Shown here: in pieces, positions 1 through 8,276 of the stretch
Numbering within the stretch: position 1 is the first letter of the stretch
Layout: every line of letters starts with the position of its first letter
Source of the DNA: Thermoanaerobaculia bacterium
GTDB lineage: Bacteria; Acidobacteriota; Thermoanaerobaculia; Multivoradales; Multivoraceae
Reading direction: 5' to 3'
Assembly (NCBI GenBank): GCA_022823665.1
Contig: JAJEHN010000021.1
Span: 1 to 48,475, forward strand
DNA length: 48,475 nucleotides
The notes under the pieces: generated by a model
What the model was told of the DNA's origin: nothing
Database searches by the model: none
What the model saw: only the letters and a program-made list of their open reading frames with translations
Program-made: the position numbers and the translations under genes

Positions 1-27
1 CTAGCTAGTTCTCGTCCAGAAACGCGG
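1..27 (+). repeat. IS terminal inverted repeat, downstream end
   Basis: This matches the complement of 1642-1668 at 26 of 27 bases; the only mismatch is base 22 (A here, G in the other end). The first eight bases CTAGCTAG probably include the duplicated target. Confidence 0.85.
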
Positions 28-221
28 TTTTCTGCGCTTCAGGAAGGGGGAATCGCAGGCTGGTTGAGAGTCTTCAGAGGCTGTTTCGGGGTGTAGCGGC
101 GGTGCCCGGGGAGTGAATCGCCGGCGGTTGGCGGGTTTGGCCACCTCCGCGAGATGCCGCCCACGGGGGAAGCTTCCGGTTGGTTTGTGACCGGGTGTCG
201 GGCGACGGAGGCGGCGGTTGG

Positions 222-1568
222 TCAGGTCGATCCGGGCTGCAGGCGGGCGAGCCGGATCAGATTGTGAGCAAGCACGGCCGAGTGCACGTAAGCCCGAAAG
301 CGGGTGAGACCTTTCCAGTTGCAGCGTGCAAGTCCGAAGCAGCGTTTCAGATAGGAGATGCCGGCTTCGATCCCTGCTCGGAAGCGTTTCAACTGCCCGT
401 AGATCCAGGAAGACCGGGCCATCTGGTCCGCCTTGAGACCGCCCTTCTTGTGGAAGACGACATCGACGACGCCCAGGGCCTTCGCGTCTTCGAGGTTGCT
501 CTTCGAGCCGTAGCCGCCGTCGAGAGCGGCACGCTCCGGCGCCGAGCCGTAGTGCGCAACGTGGCGCTTGAGCATCGGCAGGCAGCGCTCGCTGTCGGCC
601 GGATTGCCGCTCTCGACCACCACGTCGAGCACCAGTCCGCTCTTGCCCGTGGCCAGATTGATCTTGTGTCCGTAGTACGTCCTGCGACCGCCCTTGCGAA
701 TGATGTCCGTGTGGGGCTCGAACAGGCTCGCCACCTTCTCCGGCGCCGGCACGCTCTCGCCCTGCAACACTCGCCGCCTGGTCTGATCCACCACGCGCTC
801 GAGCAGCTCCATGCAGTGCTCCGCACGACTCTCCCAGGATCGCGCCCAGGGCTCCCGACTGGCTCCTACCTGCGGCTTGGCCGCCTTCACGTAGCCGGTC
901 GTCCGGGCGACCAGCCTCAACAATCGGCGGTACGTCTGTGCCCGACGCTTGGCCCCGCGCCGCGAACGGACCTCCAGCGCCCGCCGCTTGCAGGCACGGC
1001 GGTGGTCGTGAAACACCACCGCCGTCCCCAAGTGCTTGCGCGCTTCCTTGAGCAACCGCGTCAGCACACGAACCCCGTCCAGCAGCAGACGACTGTCCTC
1101 CGGCGACAGAATGTGAGTCTCCGTCACCGTGCTGTCGATCCGCACCGTCTCGCCCGTTTCGATCCCCTCGGTTTGCGCGAACCGCAACAGATGACGGTTG
1201 ATCCGCTCCCAGGTCGCCGGCCGAATCGCACTGATCAGGGCCTGCAACGCCGACTTTCCAGGCGCCCGGCAGCCGCCAAGACGGGCGAAGCGCTGTGCCG
1301 TCAGAGAGTCCCGAAGCGTGAACGCCAACTCCCTGTAACCCTGCTGCCACAAGTGCTTGAGCACCGCGCAGCGCAGGATCGTCTCGCAGGTCAGGCCTTG
1401 GCGACCTACCGACGACGAAACACCGCGGTCGATGTCCGCAGACACCCACCCCAGAACCTCGCGGTGCTCGTCCAGCCACGCCGAAACCTGCTCCAGAATC
1501 GCCGCCGCAGGATGATCCACGACCGGACAATCCAACAGACCAACCTGTGCCGTCCGTCGCGCGCGCAT
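222..1568 (-). CDS. IS transposase, DDE type
   Basis: This 448-residue protein has the layout of IS5-superfamily transposases of the IS1182/ISNCY sort. A DDE triad is readable: Asp145 in RIDSTVTETHI, Asp350 in ALDGGYGS and Glu401 in RAGIEAGISYLKRCFGL. Between the first two acidic residues lies the segment FEPHTDIIRKG followed by GHKINLATG, typical of this group. The chosen ATG is preceded by a purine-rich GAGTGAGGGGG and lies about 100 bases inside the element end, so the gene fits the element exactly. It looks intact, without frameshift. It would cut and rejoin the element ends in the cytoplasm. The overlapping 509-residue frame at 1-1530 on the same strand is a shadow of this gene. Confidence is high for transposase, moderate for the subgroup. 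Confidence 0.93.
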   Translation of the reverse strand: MRARRTAQVGLLDCPVVDHPAAAILEQVSAWLDEHREVLGWVSADIDRGVSSSVGRQGLTCETILRCAVLKHLWQQGYRELAFTLRDSLTAQRFARLGGCRAPGKSALQALISAIRPATWERINRHLLRFAQTEGIETGETVRIDSTVTETHILSPEDSRLLLDGVRVLTRLLKEARKHLGTAVVFHDHRRACKRRALEVRSRRGAKRRAQTYRRLLRLVARTTGYVKAAKPQVGASREPWARSWESRAEHCMELLERVVDQTRRRVLQGESVPAPEKVASLFEPHTDIIRKGGRRTYYGHKINLATGKSGLVLDVVVESGNPADSERCLPMLKRHVAHYGSAPERAALDGGYGSKSNLEDAKALGVVDVVFHKKGGLKADQMARSSWIYGQLKRFRAGIEAGISYLKRCFGLARCNWKGLTRFRAYVHSAVLAHNLIRLARLQPGST

Positions 1569-1641
1569 GCTTGCCCCCTCACTCCGATCTGTGAAATCGA
1601 AGCTACACCGAGCCCGTTTAGCCCAGCAAAATCAAGCACTT

Positions 1642-1668
1642 CCGCGCTTCTGGACGAGAACTAGCTAG
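1642..1668 (-). repeat. IS terminal inverted repeat, transposase-start end
   Basis: This is the partner of the repeat at 1-27. Its final bases CTAGCTAG (1661-1668) overlap the stop codon of the next gene at 1665-1667. The complement of this end is found again starting at 48355. Confidence 0.85.
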
Positions 1669-4600
1669 TCGCAACGGTCGCCCCGCCAGTCTTCGATTGC
1701 CTCGAGCCACTCGTCGAACTCGACGGTCGCCGGAGCGCACAGCTCACTCTGGTGGAACCAGAAGAACTCGAGTCCACCGATGTCGAGAAGCTCGTCAGGC
1801 AGCGCGCCCGACAGGTCCGTACCGTGAATGTACAGGTCCTCCAACTCCGTGAGGCGACCGATCTCCGGCGGCACCGGACCGGTCAGTTCGTTCGACCAGA
1901 GACGCAGAGACGCAAGATCGGTCAGATTCCCCAGTTCCGGCGGTATACCGCCCGAGAACCCGTTGGCGCCGAGCCAAAGCCAACTCAGTCCCGACATTTC
2001 TCCCAGCCACGCGGGAATCGAACCGGTCAACTGATTGTCCCGCACCCCCAGGAAGGCGAGCCCGTTCAGGTTGCGGAACGAGGCGGGAAGCCCACCGGTC
2101 AACTCGTTGAAGTCCAGCCGCAGGAAGACAAGGTCGGACAGGCGTCCCAGGGCCGGGGGAATCTCGCCGGTCAGTTGGTTGAAGTGCAGATAGAGAAAGC
2201 TCAGGTCACGGAGACTCGCCAGTTCGGACGGTATCTCGCCGCTCAGTTCGTTGGACGACAGGACCAAGAAAAAGAGGTCGCGAAGGTTGCCTATCTCGGG
2301 TGGAATCGGCCCGGTCAACTCGTTCCCATCGAGGAAAAGGACCAGGAGTCGGTCCAGATTGCCGATCGCCGCCGGCAAGCTGCCCTTCAGGCCGTTGTCG
2401 CTCAGCTCAAGCCAGGTTACGCGCCCGGCCGAGTTGGTGGTCACGCCGTACCACTCGTCCGGCGGACGGTTGCTGAGCCAGTTCTCCTTGTTGGTCCAGT
2501 TCGGCCCGTCGGTTGCCCGGTAGAGCGCGATCAGAGCGTCGCGGTCCCGCTTGGAGATGACGGTCGTCGCCGAGAACCCCGTGTGCAACTCATAGGCGCC
2601 GGTCGCTTCACCGTTCTTGCCCGTGACACGGACGTAGTAGGTTCCCGGCCCCACCCGTTCGGCGATGCGGAAGTTGTTCTCGGCGCCGGAATCCGAATCG
2701 CTGGCCAGCACGGTCCCGGCGGCGTTCATCAGCGCGCCCTCGGTGTCGGTCGGGCCCGTGGTGCGGAGCTGCACACGACCCGAGCGCGGCACCCGGAAGA
2801 CAAAGAAATCGCTGTCATCAGGCCCCAGATGGCCTGCCCGTGAGCGTTCGAGGGGGATGTCCGTCGCCCCGACACGCGTGTCTGCGTGATCGTCCGTCGC
2901 GGAACATGAGAAGAACTCCGTGTCCTTGATGGGACGGAAGGGCCTTCCCACGCGGTTGAAGTAGTTCCGCGTGGCGCCCGTCTGGACATCGACGACGCTC
3001 ATCTCGACCGCCACGTCGGTGAGTCCTCCCGCGAAGACCCAGCGATGGCCGTTCGTGCCACAGCCGTCGAGCACCTTGATGACGATCTCGACGTTGTCGG
3101 GCTCGAAGAACCAGAACAGCCCGGTGTCGCCGCTGAGCGGCAAGGCAGTGCCGGCGCCGGTCTGCTCGTCCCGCGTCTCCCAATCCAGACGCACGCGAAA
3201 GCGGCCTTTCTCGAGGCACAGGGTCCGGTCGTCGGCCTTGCACTCACCCGGAGCGGACTGGGGCAGTTCAACACTGCCGGCCCGGAACCGCTCCAGGGCC
3301 AATTGAACCTCGCGGTCGGGGTCGAACCGCTGCGCGAGGGGACGCGAAGGTCTCGCCGTCGCCGCGCCAACCGTCGCAGCGGTCTCATCGGACCCGCACG
3401 TCTCGAACGCTTCGTTGTCCTGCACCGGCGACAGCAGTGTCCCCTCGGGGTTGAACCAGGTCCCGGCAATGCCGGTCTCCTTATCGACCACCGTCAACTG
3501 CACCTCGGTGTCCGTCAGGCCGCCGGCGAAGACCCAGAAATGCTCGTTCAGACCGCAGCCGTCGAGGAGCTTGACGACCATCTCGACGTTGCCGGGATAG
3601 AAGAACCAGAAGGCGCCGGTGTCCGCCGTCAAGGGCATCGAGCCGGCACGCCCCGCCTCGCCGTTCGCCGCGGCCCAGGCAGCGGTCACCTGGAACCTGC
3701 CTTCGTTCAGACACAGGGTTTGGCCATCCTCGACGCATGCGCCCGTCTCGCCGAGGGTGACCGCGCTGGCCTCGCTGGTGGAGGAAGAACGTCCGCCAGC
3801 GTTGCGCGCCGCCACTCGATAGGCGCGGTAGGTCGCGGGAGGAAGGCCTTCGACGACAAACGATGTCGTGTTGCTGCCGGCACTGGCGATCAGCGTGAAC
3901 TCCGTCTCGTTGATCGATCGCTCGAAGATGTCGAACGCCGCCTCGTCGTTCGAGTTGTCCTGCCACGCGAGTTCCAGGCTGTGCTGATCGATCGCCTTCG
4001 CGGTCAGATCGGAAGGGCTGGCGGGACCGCTGTGCGCCGGGTAGAGAAACCGGACCGCGGCCAGATCGTCGGCGTTCGGCAGACCGCCCCTGTAGATGTG
4101 CCTGCCGCTGGCGGTCGCCTTCATCAGGGCGTCGCCAGTCAGCGCGCTGCACGTGTCGCTGAATCCCTGGGCGCAGGAATGTGCAAGACCCAGAGTGTGG
4201 CCCAACTCGTGCGCCATGACGTGCTCATGCACCTTGCTGGCATTGAGGCTCAGCGCCGCCCAACTCCGGCCGTAGCCATCCTGGGTCAGGATGTCCGCCT
4301 CCAGGATCGGAAGGGCGTGGTGCGCCCTGTTGCCCGGGATCCTGTGGCGGTTCTCCTCGGCACAGCGAAAGCAGGTCAGAGCGACGGCCAGAATGCCACC
4401 TGTACTGGCCTGGAAGTAGCCCGGAATCACATCATGCGGATCCTCGAAGAGAATCGAGTTGACGTCGTCCGCCTGAGCAACCTCGGCCTTCTTGTTCGTG
4501 GTGCCCAGATTCGCCAGTTGAATGGTGCTCTCGGGATCTGCGTTCCAGGCCCTCATCGCGCGCGCTACCTCGGCGATTCCACCGCCCGGGATGCCAGGCT

Positions 4601-5339
4601 GTCCGTCGGCCTGGATCGTGAACCCGACGCTGCGTCCCCGGTCGAACTGCCGCCATCGGATGGGGAGATTCGGCGCCTCGCAACTGGAAGATGAGGCGAG
4701 CAACCGGTAGGGCGAAACCACCGAGACCGGCCCGTCGGCCGGCGCGGCCGCGAAGTAGTCCGCCTCCCGCTCCACGCCACGCGCGCGATCGCTGATCCAG
4801 CGGCGAAAGCTCCCGCTTTCCCGGGGCCGCTGGCTCCGCGACTCGGACTCTGTCCCGTTCGCTGAAGCAGGCACCTCCTCATGAAGGGCGGCCTCACGCA
4901 CAAGCAGGCTGCTTGCGGCCGACGGCACTTCGAAGAACATGCCCAGCGACAACTCAACCGTGCGGTATACGAGCGCGTCCCGCGCATCCGGAATCTCCTC
5001 GAGAAAGAGCAGCATCCGGTCGCCCGGCGCCATCATCGGTAGTCCGTGAATGCCCGAGTACACGCCGTCCTCGCTCATTCCACCGAATTGCCGGACCAGG
5101 ATCGTGCCGCCCGGGACCCTCCCCTTCAGCACCTGCGCGACCTCGAAGACCGCGTCGGTGGACGGGTGCCGCGCTCCGGGCGCCGCCATGACGGACCGCA
5201 CCTCACCGAAGACGATGATCGACGTCCGGTCCACCATCACCGCGTCGCCCGGGTCTACGTAGATGATGCCGCCCACGGGCGCCGCGACCAGCAGCGCCAG
5301 CCCAAGGTTCGCAAACCCCGCACCAACTCGCGTCCCCAT
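1665..5339 (-). CDS. Secreted matrixin-like metalloprotease with FnIII, tandem C-terminal beta-domains, PPC and leucine-rich repeats
   Basis: This mosaic exported protein has about 1224 residues. In order: a signal peptide (roughly 1-25); an N-terminal beta region (about 27-140); a matrixin-like zinc protease with HELGHTLGLAH at about 377-387; a fibronectin III domain (about 440-530); two copies of a roughly 115-residue domain with the signature CLxxGRF...FWFF...NVE..VK.LDG...WVFAGGLTD (about 531-647 and 698-811); a bacterial pre-peptidase C-terminal-like domain (about 820-923); and plant-type leucine-rich repeats of the form NELTGPIPPEIGNL (about 926-1205). The ATG at 5339 follows AGAGGAAG; a GTG five codons upstream (5354) would add Lys-Arg-Lys to the signal peptide and is possible. 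The stop codon lies in the CTAG at the IS boundary, and the protein ends where such LRR proteins usually end, so it is probably not truncated. The natural substrate is unknown. Confidence 0.85.
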   Translation of the reverse strand: MGTRVGAGFANLGLALLVAAPVGGIIYVDPGDAVMVDRTSIIVFGEVRSVMAAPGARHPSTDAVFEVAQVLKGRVPGGTILVRQFGGMSEDGVYSGIHGLPMMAPGDRMLLFLEEIPDARDALVYRTVELSLGMFFEVPSAASSLLVREAALHEEVPASANGTESESRSQRPRESGSFRRWISDRARGVEREADYFAAAPADGPVSVVSPYRLLASSSSCEAPNLPIRWRQFDRGRSVGFTIQADGQPGIPGGGIAEVARAMRAWNADPESTIQLANLGTTNKKAEVAQADDVNSILFEDPHDVIPGYFQASTGGILAVALTCFRCAEENRHRIPGNRAHHALPILEADILTQDGYGRSWAALSLNASKVHEHVMAHELGHTLGLAHSCAQGFSDTCSALTGDALMKATASGRHIYRGGLPNADDLAAVRFLYPAHSGPASPSDLTAKAIDQHSLELAWQDNSNDEAAFDIFERSINETEFTLIASAGSNTTSFVVEGLPPATYRAYRVAARNAGGRSSSTSEASAVTLGETGACVEDGQTLCLNEGRFQVTAAWAAANGEAGRAGSMPLTADTGAFWFFYPGNVEMVVKLLDGCGLNEHFWVFAGGLTDTEVQLTVVDKETGIAGTWFNPEGTLLSPVQDNEAFETCGSDETAATVGAATARPSRPLAQRFDPDREVQLALERFRAGSVELPQSAPGECKADDRTLCLEKGRFRVRLDWETRDEQTGAGTALPLSGDTGLFWFFEPDNVEIVIKVLDGCGTNGHRWVFAGGLTDVAVEMSVVDVQTGATRNYFNRVGRPFRPIKDTEFFSCSATDDHADTRVGATDIPLERSRAGHLGPDDSDFFVFRVPRSGRVQLRTTGPTDTEGALMNAAGTVLASDSDSGAENNFRIAERVGPGTYYVRVTGKNGEATGAYELHTGFSATTVISKRDRDALIALYRATDGPNWTNKENWLSNRPPDEWYGVTTNSAGRVTWLELSDNGLKGSLPAAIGNLDRLLVLFLDGNELTGPIPPEIGNLRDLFFLVLSSNELSGEIPSELASLRDLSFLYLHFNQLTGEIPPALGRLSDLVFLRLDFNELTGGLPASFRNLNGLAFLGVRDNQLTGSIPAWLGEMSGLSWLWLGANGFSGGIPPELGNLTDLASLRLWSNELTGPVPPEIGRLTELEDLYIHGTDLSGALPDELLDIGGLEFFWFHQSELCAPATVEFDEWLEAIEDWRGDRCD

Positions 5340-5415
5340 GCTCTTCCTCTTCACTGCCTGATCCCCCCACGGGCGAGCGTCGCCCGAGAACTCCATACCT
5401 TCGACCCCGCGCACT

Positions 5416-6696
5416 CTATGCCTCCGACAGGAACACGACGACATCTGCAACATTCGTGCCCGTCGCGCCGGTTCGAAGCAACGCGCCGGCCGAGTCGAGG
5501 GCGCCGTAGGAGTCGTTCTCCTCCATCGCGGCAACCGGGTCGACGCCGGCCGTCCGGATGCGTGTGACCGTCGCCGCGTCGACGATGCCGCCGGCCGCGT
5601 CCGTGGGGCCGTCGCGGCCATCCGTGCCGGCGGCGAGGAAGACCCAGTCGGAGCGGTCCGCGAGCGGGCCCTTCGCCGCCTCCAGTGCGAAGGCGAGGGC
5701 AAGTTCCTGGCTGCGGCCGCCCTTGCCGGCGCCGCGCACCGTGACCGTGGTTTCGCCTCCGGCAACGTACGCTGGCGGCGGCGCCGAAGCGAAGCGCCTT
5801 GCCAGCACGGCGCCGGCTTCGCACGCCTCGCCTTCAAGTGGTTCAGGATCGACTTCGGCGCCGCAGACCGCGCCCATCGCCCGGACGCTGGTCCGGTTGC
5901 CGCCGACAATGCAGTAGGTCGTTCCGTCGAAAACGGGATCGCCCGGCTTCGGCGTCTCTTCCAGTTCGCCGCGGGCGCCCGTCTCGAACCGCTCCCGCAC
6001 GGGCGCCGGACACGTCTCCAGCACACCGCGGCGCTCCAGCACCGCGAGGGCGTCCTCGAAGGTCGACGGATCGGCCGCCGTCGGACCGCTGCCGATCACG
6101 GAGGGGTCGTCGTCGATCACGTCGGACAAAGCCAGCGTTACCACCCGCGCCGGGCGCAACTGGCGCAGCAACCCGCCGCCCTTGGTCGTCGACAGGTGCT
6201 TGCGCACCGCGTTCAGCTCGTGGATCGTGGCGCCGCTACGGAGGAGCTGGCGAGTCGTCTCCAGCTTGTCGTCCAGGCCGATTCCGGGCGCCGGCGCCGG
6301 CAGGAGCGCGGACGCGCCGCCCGAGATCAGGACCAGGGCCAGGTCGCCGGCATCGAGCTCCGCGGCCCGCCGTTCAACCTCTCTCGCCGCGGCCTGACCG
6401 CGTTCGTCCGGCAGCGGGTGTCCGGATCGCAGAGCATCGAAGTGGCCAAGGCGCTTCGCCTCGTCGTGAGTAACGGCCAACACGTCGGCAGGCCGTACGT
6501 GATCGCCGAGCACCTCGATCGCGGCTCGGGTCATCCCGAACGCCGCCTTCCCAACCGCCAGCACCGCGACGCGGCCACCTGCCTTGGCTCGCAGGTCGAG
6601 TCCGCGAATCGCCGAAGCGGTCGACGCCGCCGGATCGGCGGCCGCAACGCCCTTCCGGAAGATCTCCGCGGCCCGCTTTCTGAGCGCCTCCGCCAT
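5416..6696 (-). CDS. Glycerate 2-kinase (MOFRL family)
   Basis: This 426-residue protein matches class II glycerate kinases over its whole length: an N-terminal DUF4147 domain and a C-terminal MOFRL domain. Visible family motifs are VLAVGKAAFGM, LVLISGGASALLPAP, NAVRKHLSTTKGGGL, SDVIDDDPSVIGSGPTAAD and, near the C-terminus, AAGTDGRDGPTDAAGG. The enzyme phosphorylates D-glycerate with ATP to give 2-phosphoglycerate, linking glycerate, serine or glyoxylate breakdown to glycolysis in the cytoplasm. No signal peptide is present. It lies 76 bases upstream of the secreted metalloprotease on the same strand, but nothing suggests a shared role. It is divergent from the PLP decarboxylase gene, with a 50-base gap that must hold both promoters. 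The product is recognised confidently; the preferred phosphorylation position is inferred from the family. Confidence 0.9.
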   Translation of the reverse strand: MAEALRKRAAEIFRKGVAAADPAASTASAIRGLDLRAKAGGRVAVLAVGKAAFGMTRAAIEVLGDHVRPADVLAVTHDEAKRLGHFDALRSGHPLPDERGQAAAREVERRAAELDAGDLALVLISGGASALLPAPAPGIGLDDKLETTRQLLRSGATIHELNAVRKHLSTTKGGGLLRQLRPARVVTLALSDVIDDDPSVIGSGPTAADPSTFEDALAVLERRGVLETCPAPVRERFETGARGELEETPKPGDPVFDGTTYCIVGGNRTSVRAMGAVCGAEVDPEPLEGEACEAGAVLARRFASAPPPAYVAGGETTVTVRGAGKGGRSQELALAFALEAAKGPLADRSDWVFLAAGTDGRDGPTDAAGGIVDAATVTRIRTAGVDPVAAMEENDSYGALDSAGALLRTGATGTNVADVVVFLSEA

Positions 6697-6746
6697 ACGT
6701 CAAGGATACGGTCCACCGACGGCTAGAATGGTCCCCAGGGGACGCC

Positions 6747-8276
6747 ATGGACTCTACTCACGCGCCGCCTTCCGTCGCCTGCAGGATCGCTTGGCAGTCC
6801 CCGGCGCCGGTACCCGAGGGCTACCGGTTCAACGCCTTTCTCGAAGCGAGCGGAGGCAGGCTGCAGGCACACGGCCTGGATCTCGCCGCGTTCTTCGATG
6901 GCAGCCGATCTCCTGCCGCCGGTCTGCCCGACGACGCCATGCCCAGCCCTCTGGAGATCGCCTTCCTGCCGAACATCCGCGCCCAGGTGGCGGCGATGGA
7001 CCGCTGCTTCCGGTGCGCGATCGACCGCGTCGGCTACCCGGCCCCGTTCCACTTCGCCTTCGCCTCGAAGGCGAACACGGCGGAGGAGATCGTCCGCTCG
7101 ACCCTGACTGGCGGAGCCCACCACGAGATGTCGTCCGACGTCGACGTGGAGATCGCACGCCGGATGATCCGGGCCGGCCTGTTGCCGAAAGATCGGATGG
7201 TGCTCGCCAACGGCTTCAAGGGACCGGGCAGCGCCTACGCGCGGAACCTGCTGGCGCTCCGCCGCGAACACCGACGCCTGATTCCGATTCTCGAGGACTC
7301 CGCTGAACTCGGCTTCCTCGCCGGCCGTGGCGTGGACTTCGACTTCGGCATCCGGCTGAAGCGAACGCAGCGCGACGCCGGCGCCGGCGCCGATCGGGAC
7401 TCGCGCTTCGGCGTGGATGCCGGCGAGTTGGAGCGACTGGCCTTCGAGATCGACCGGACACCGGGCGCGCGCTTCGTCCTCCTGCACGCGATGTTCGGCG
7501 CCCCGAGCGACAGCGAGGAGCAGTTCGTCGAGGCCCTCGAGCCAGCCCTGGACCTCTTCGCTCGTCTCGCAGACGACCGCGCGCACCTTCGTTTCTTCGA
7601 CTTCGGCGGCGGCGTGCCCGGCCGAACCACCCTGGACGACGGCTTCGACTACGACCGCTTCGCGCGCCTCCTGCTGGAGAAGACGCTCGCGGTCTGCGCC
7701 CGCCGCGGCACGAGACCACCGGCGCTGATCGGCGAGTTCGGCCGCTACACCGTGTCCGAGCACGCGGCGCATCTGTTCGGGGTCATCGCGGTCAAGGCAA
7801 ACGAGTCCGGCCCTCCCTGGTACCTCGTCGACGGTTCGATCATGACCTCGTTCCCGGACACCTGGGCCCTGGGCGAGCACTTCATCTGCCTGCCGCTCAA
7901 CCACCTCGACCGCCCCTTCCACCGCGTTCGGCTCGGCGGCATCACCTGTGACCGGGACGACGTCTATCCTCCCCGTGGCAGCGTCGTCCCGCTCTTCCTT
8001 CCGCGGGTTGCCGCGGCTGAACTCGACGAAACGCCGCTGTACGTGGGCTTCTTTTCCGTCGGCGCCTATCAGGAGATGCTCGGCGGCGTGCGCGGCAGCA
8101 AGCACTGCGTCCTGCCCGAGGCGACCGAACTCCTGATCGACGACGGCGAGGACGGCGGCTTCGTCTGCGACGTCGTGCCCGGGCACACGACCGAGGACGT
8201 GCTCCACAACCTGGGCTACGGGCGAACAGCCCGCGCCGGGGCGCCGCGGACGGCGGCGCCGGTGGCGTTGGTGTGA
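6747..8276 (+). CDS. PLP-dependent decarboxylase, fold type III (arginine/ornithine/diaminopimelate decarboxylase-like)
   Basis: The 509-residue protein has the features of alanine-racemase-fold decarboxylases. FASKANT places the PLP lysine at Lys108; FDFGGGVPG is the glycine-rich phosphate loop; GEFGRYTVSEHA corresponds to the E-x-G-R motif near the cofactor; and Cys401 in CDRDDVYP matches the catalytic Cys-Asp segment from the partner subunit. The substrate cannot be assigned: the length resembles biosynthetic arginine decarboxylase, but long stretches are divergent. There is no signal peptide, so it acts in the cytoplasm. The ATG follows CAGGGGAC. Its TGA overlaps the GTG start of the next gene by four bases, so it is translationally coupled to a run of exported propeller and TPR proteins, an unexpected partner for an amino acid decarboxylase. 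Confidence 0.82.
   Translation: MDSTHAPPSVACRIAWQSPAPVPEGYRFNAFLEASGGRLQAHGLDLAAFFDGSRSPAAGLPDDAMPSPLEIAFLPNIRAQVAAMDRCFRCAIDRVGYPAPFHFAFASKANTAEEIVRSTLTGGAHHEMSSDVDVEIARRMIRAGLLPKDRMVLANGFKGPGSAYARNLLALRREHRRLIPILEDSAELGFLAGRGVDFDFGIRLKRTQRDAGAGADRDSRFGVDAGELERLAFEIDRTPGARFVLLHAMFGAPSDSEEQFVEALEPALDLFARLADDRAHLRFFDFGGGVPGRTTLDDGFDYDRFARLLLEKTLAVCARRGTRPPALIGEFGRYTVSEHAAHLFGVIAVKANESGPPWYLVDGSIMTSFPDTWALGEHFICLPLNHLDRPFHRVRLGGITCDRDDVYPPRGSVVPLFLPRVAAAELDETPLYVGFFSVGAYQEMLGGVRGSKHCVLPEATELLIDDGEDGGFVCDVVPGHTTEDVLHNLGYGRTARAGAPRTAAPVALV

Larger units (their letters stand above)
1..1668 (-). mobile_element. Complete insertion sequence, IS5-superfamily (IS1182/ISNCY-like)
   Basis: The element carries one transposase gene on the minus strand between imperfect terminal inverted repeats: positions 1-27 and the complement of 1642-1668 agree at 26 of 27 bases. 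Both ends carry CTAGCTAG. IS5-superfamily elements often insert at YTAR/CTAG and duplicate 4 bp, so the outer CTAG is probably the target duplication and the inner one the element tip; because CTAG is a palindrome this cannot be settled from one copy. About 220 bases of non-coding DNA lie downstream of the transposase (1-221). The same end sequence recurs, inverted, at 48355-48475. The family assignment below superfamily level is uncertain. Confidence 0.88.

Noticed and set aside
1..1530. Long open frame on the minus strand overlapping the transposase
   Set aside because: It has low-complexity Gly/Arg/Ala-rich composition and covers the same DNA as the transposase, which has a clear DDE triad. 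It is a GC-driven shadow frame.
5340..6026. N-terminal extension of the metalloprotease/LRR gene up to 6026
   Set aside because: The extension lies inside the glycerate kinase gene and is Arg/Ser-rich. A signal peptide with a ribosome site begins at 5339.
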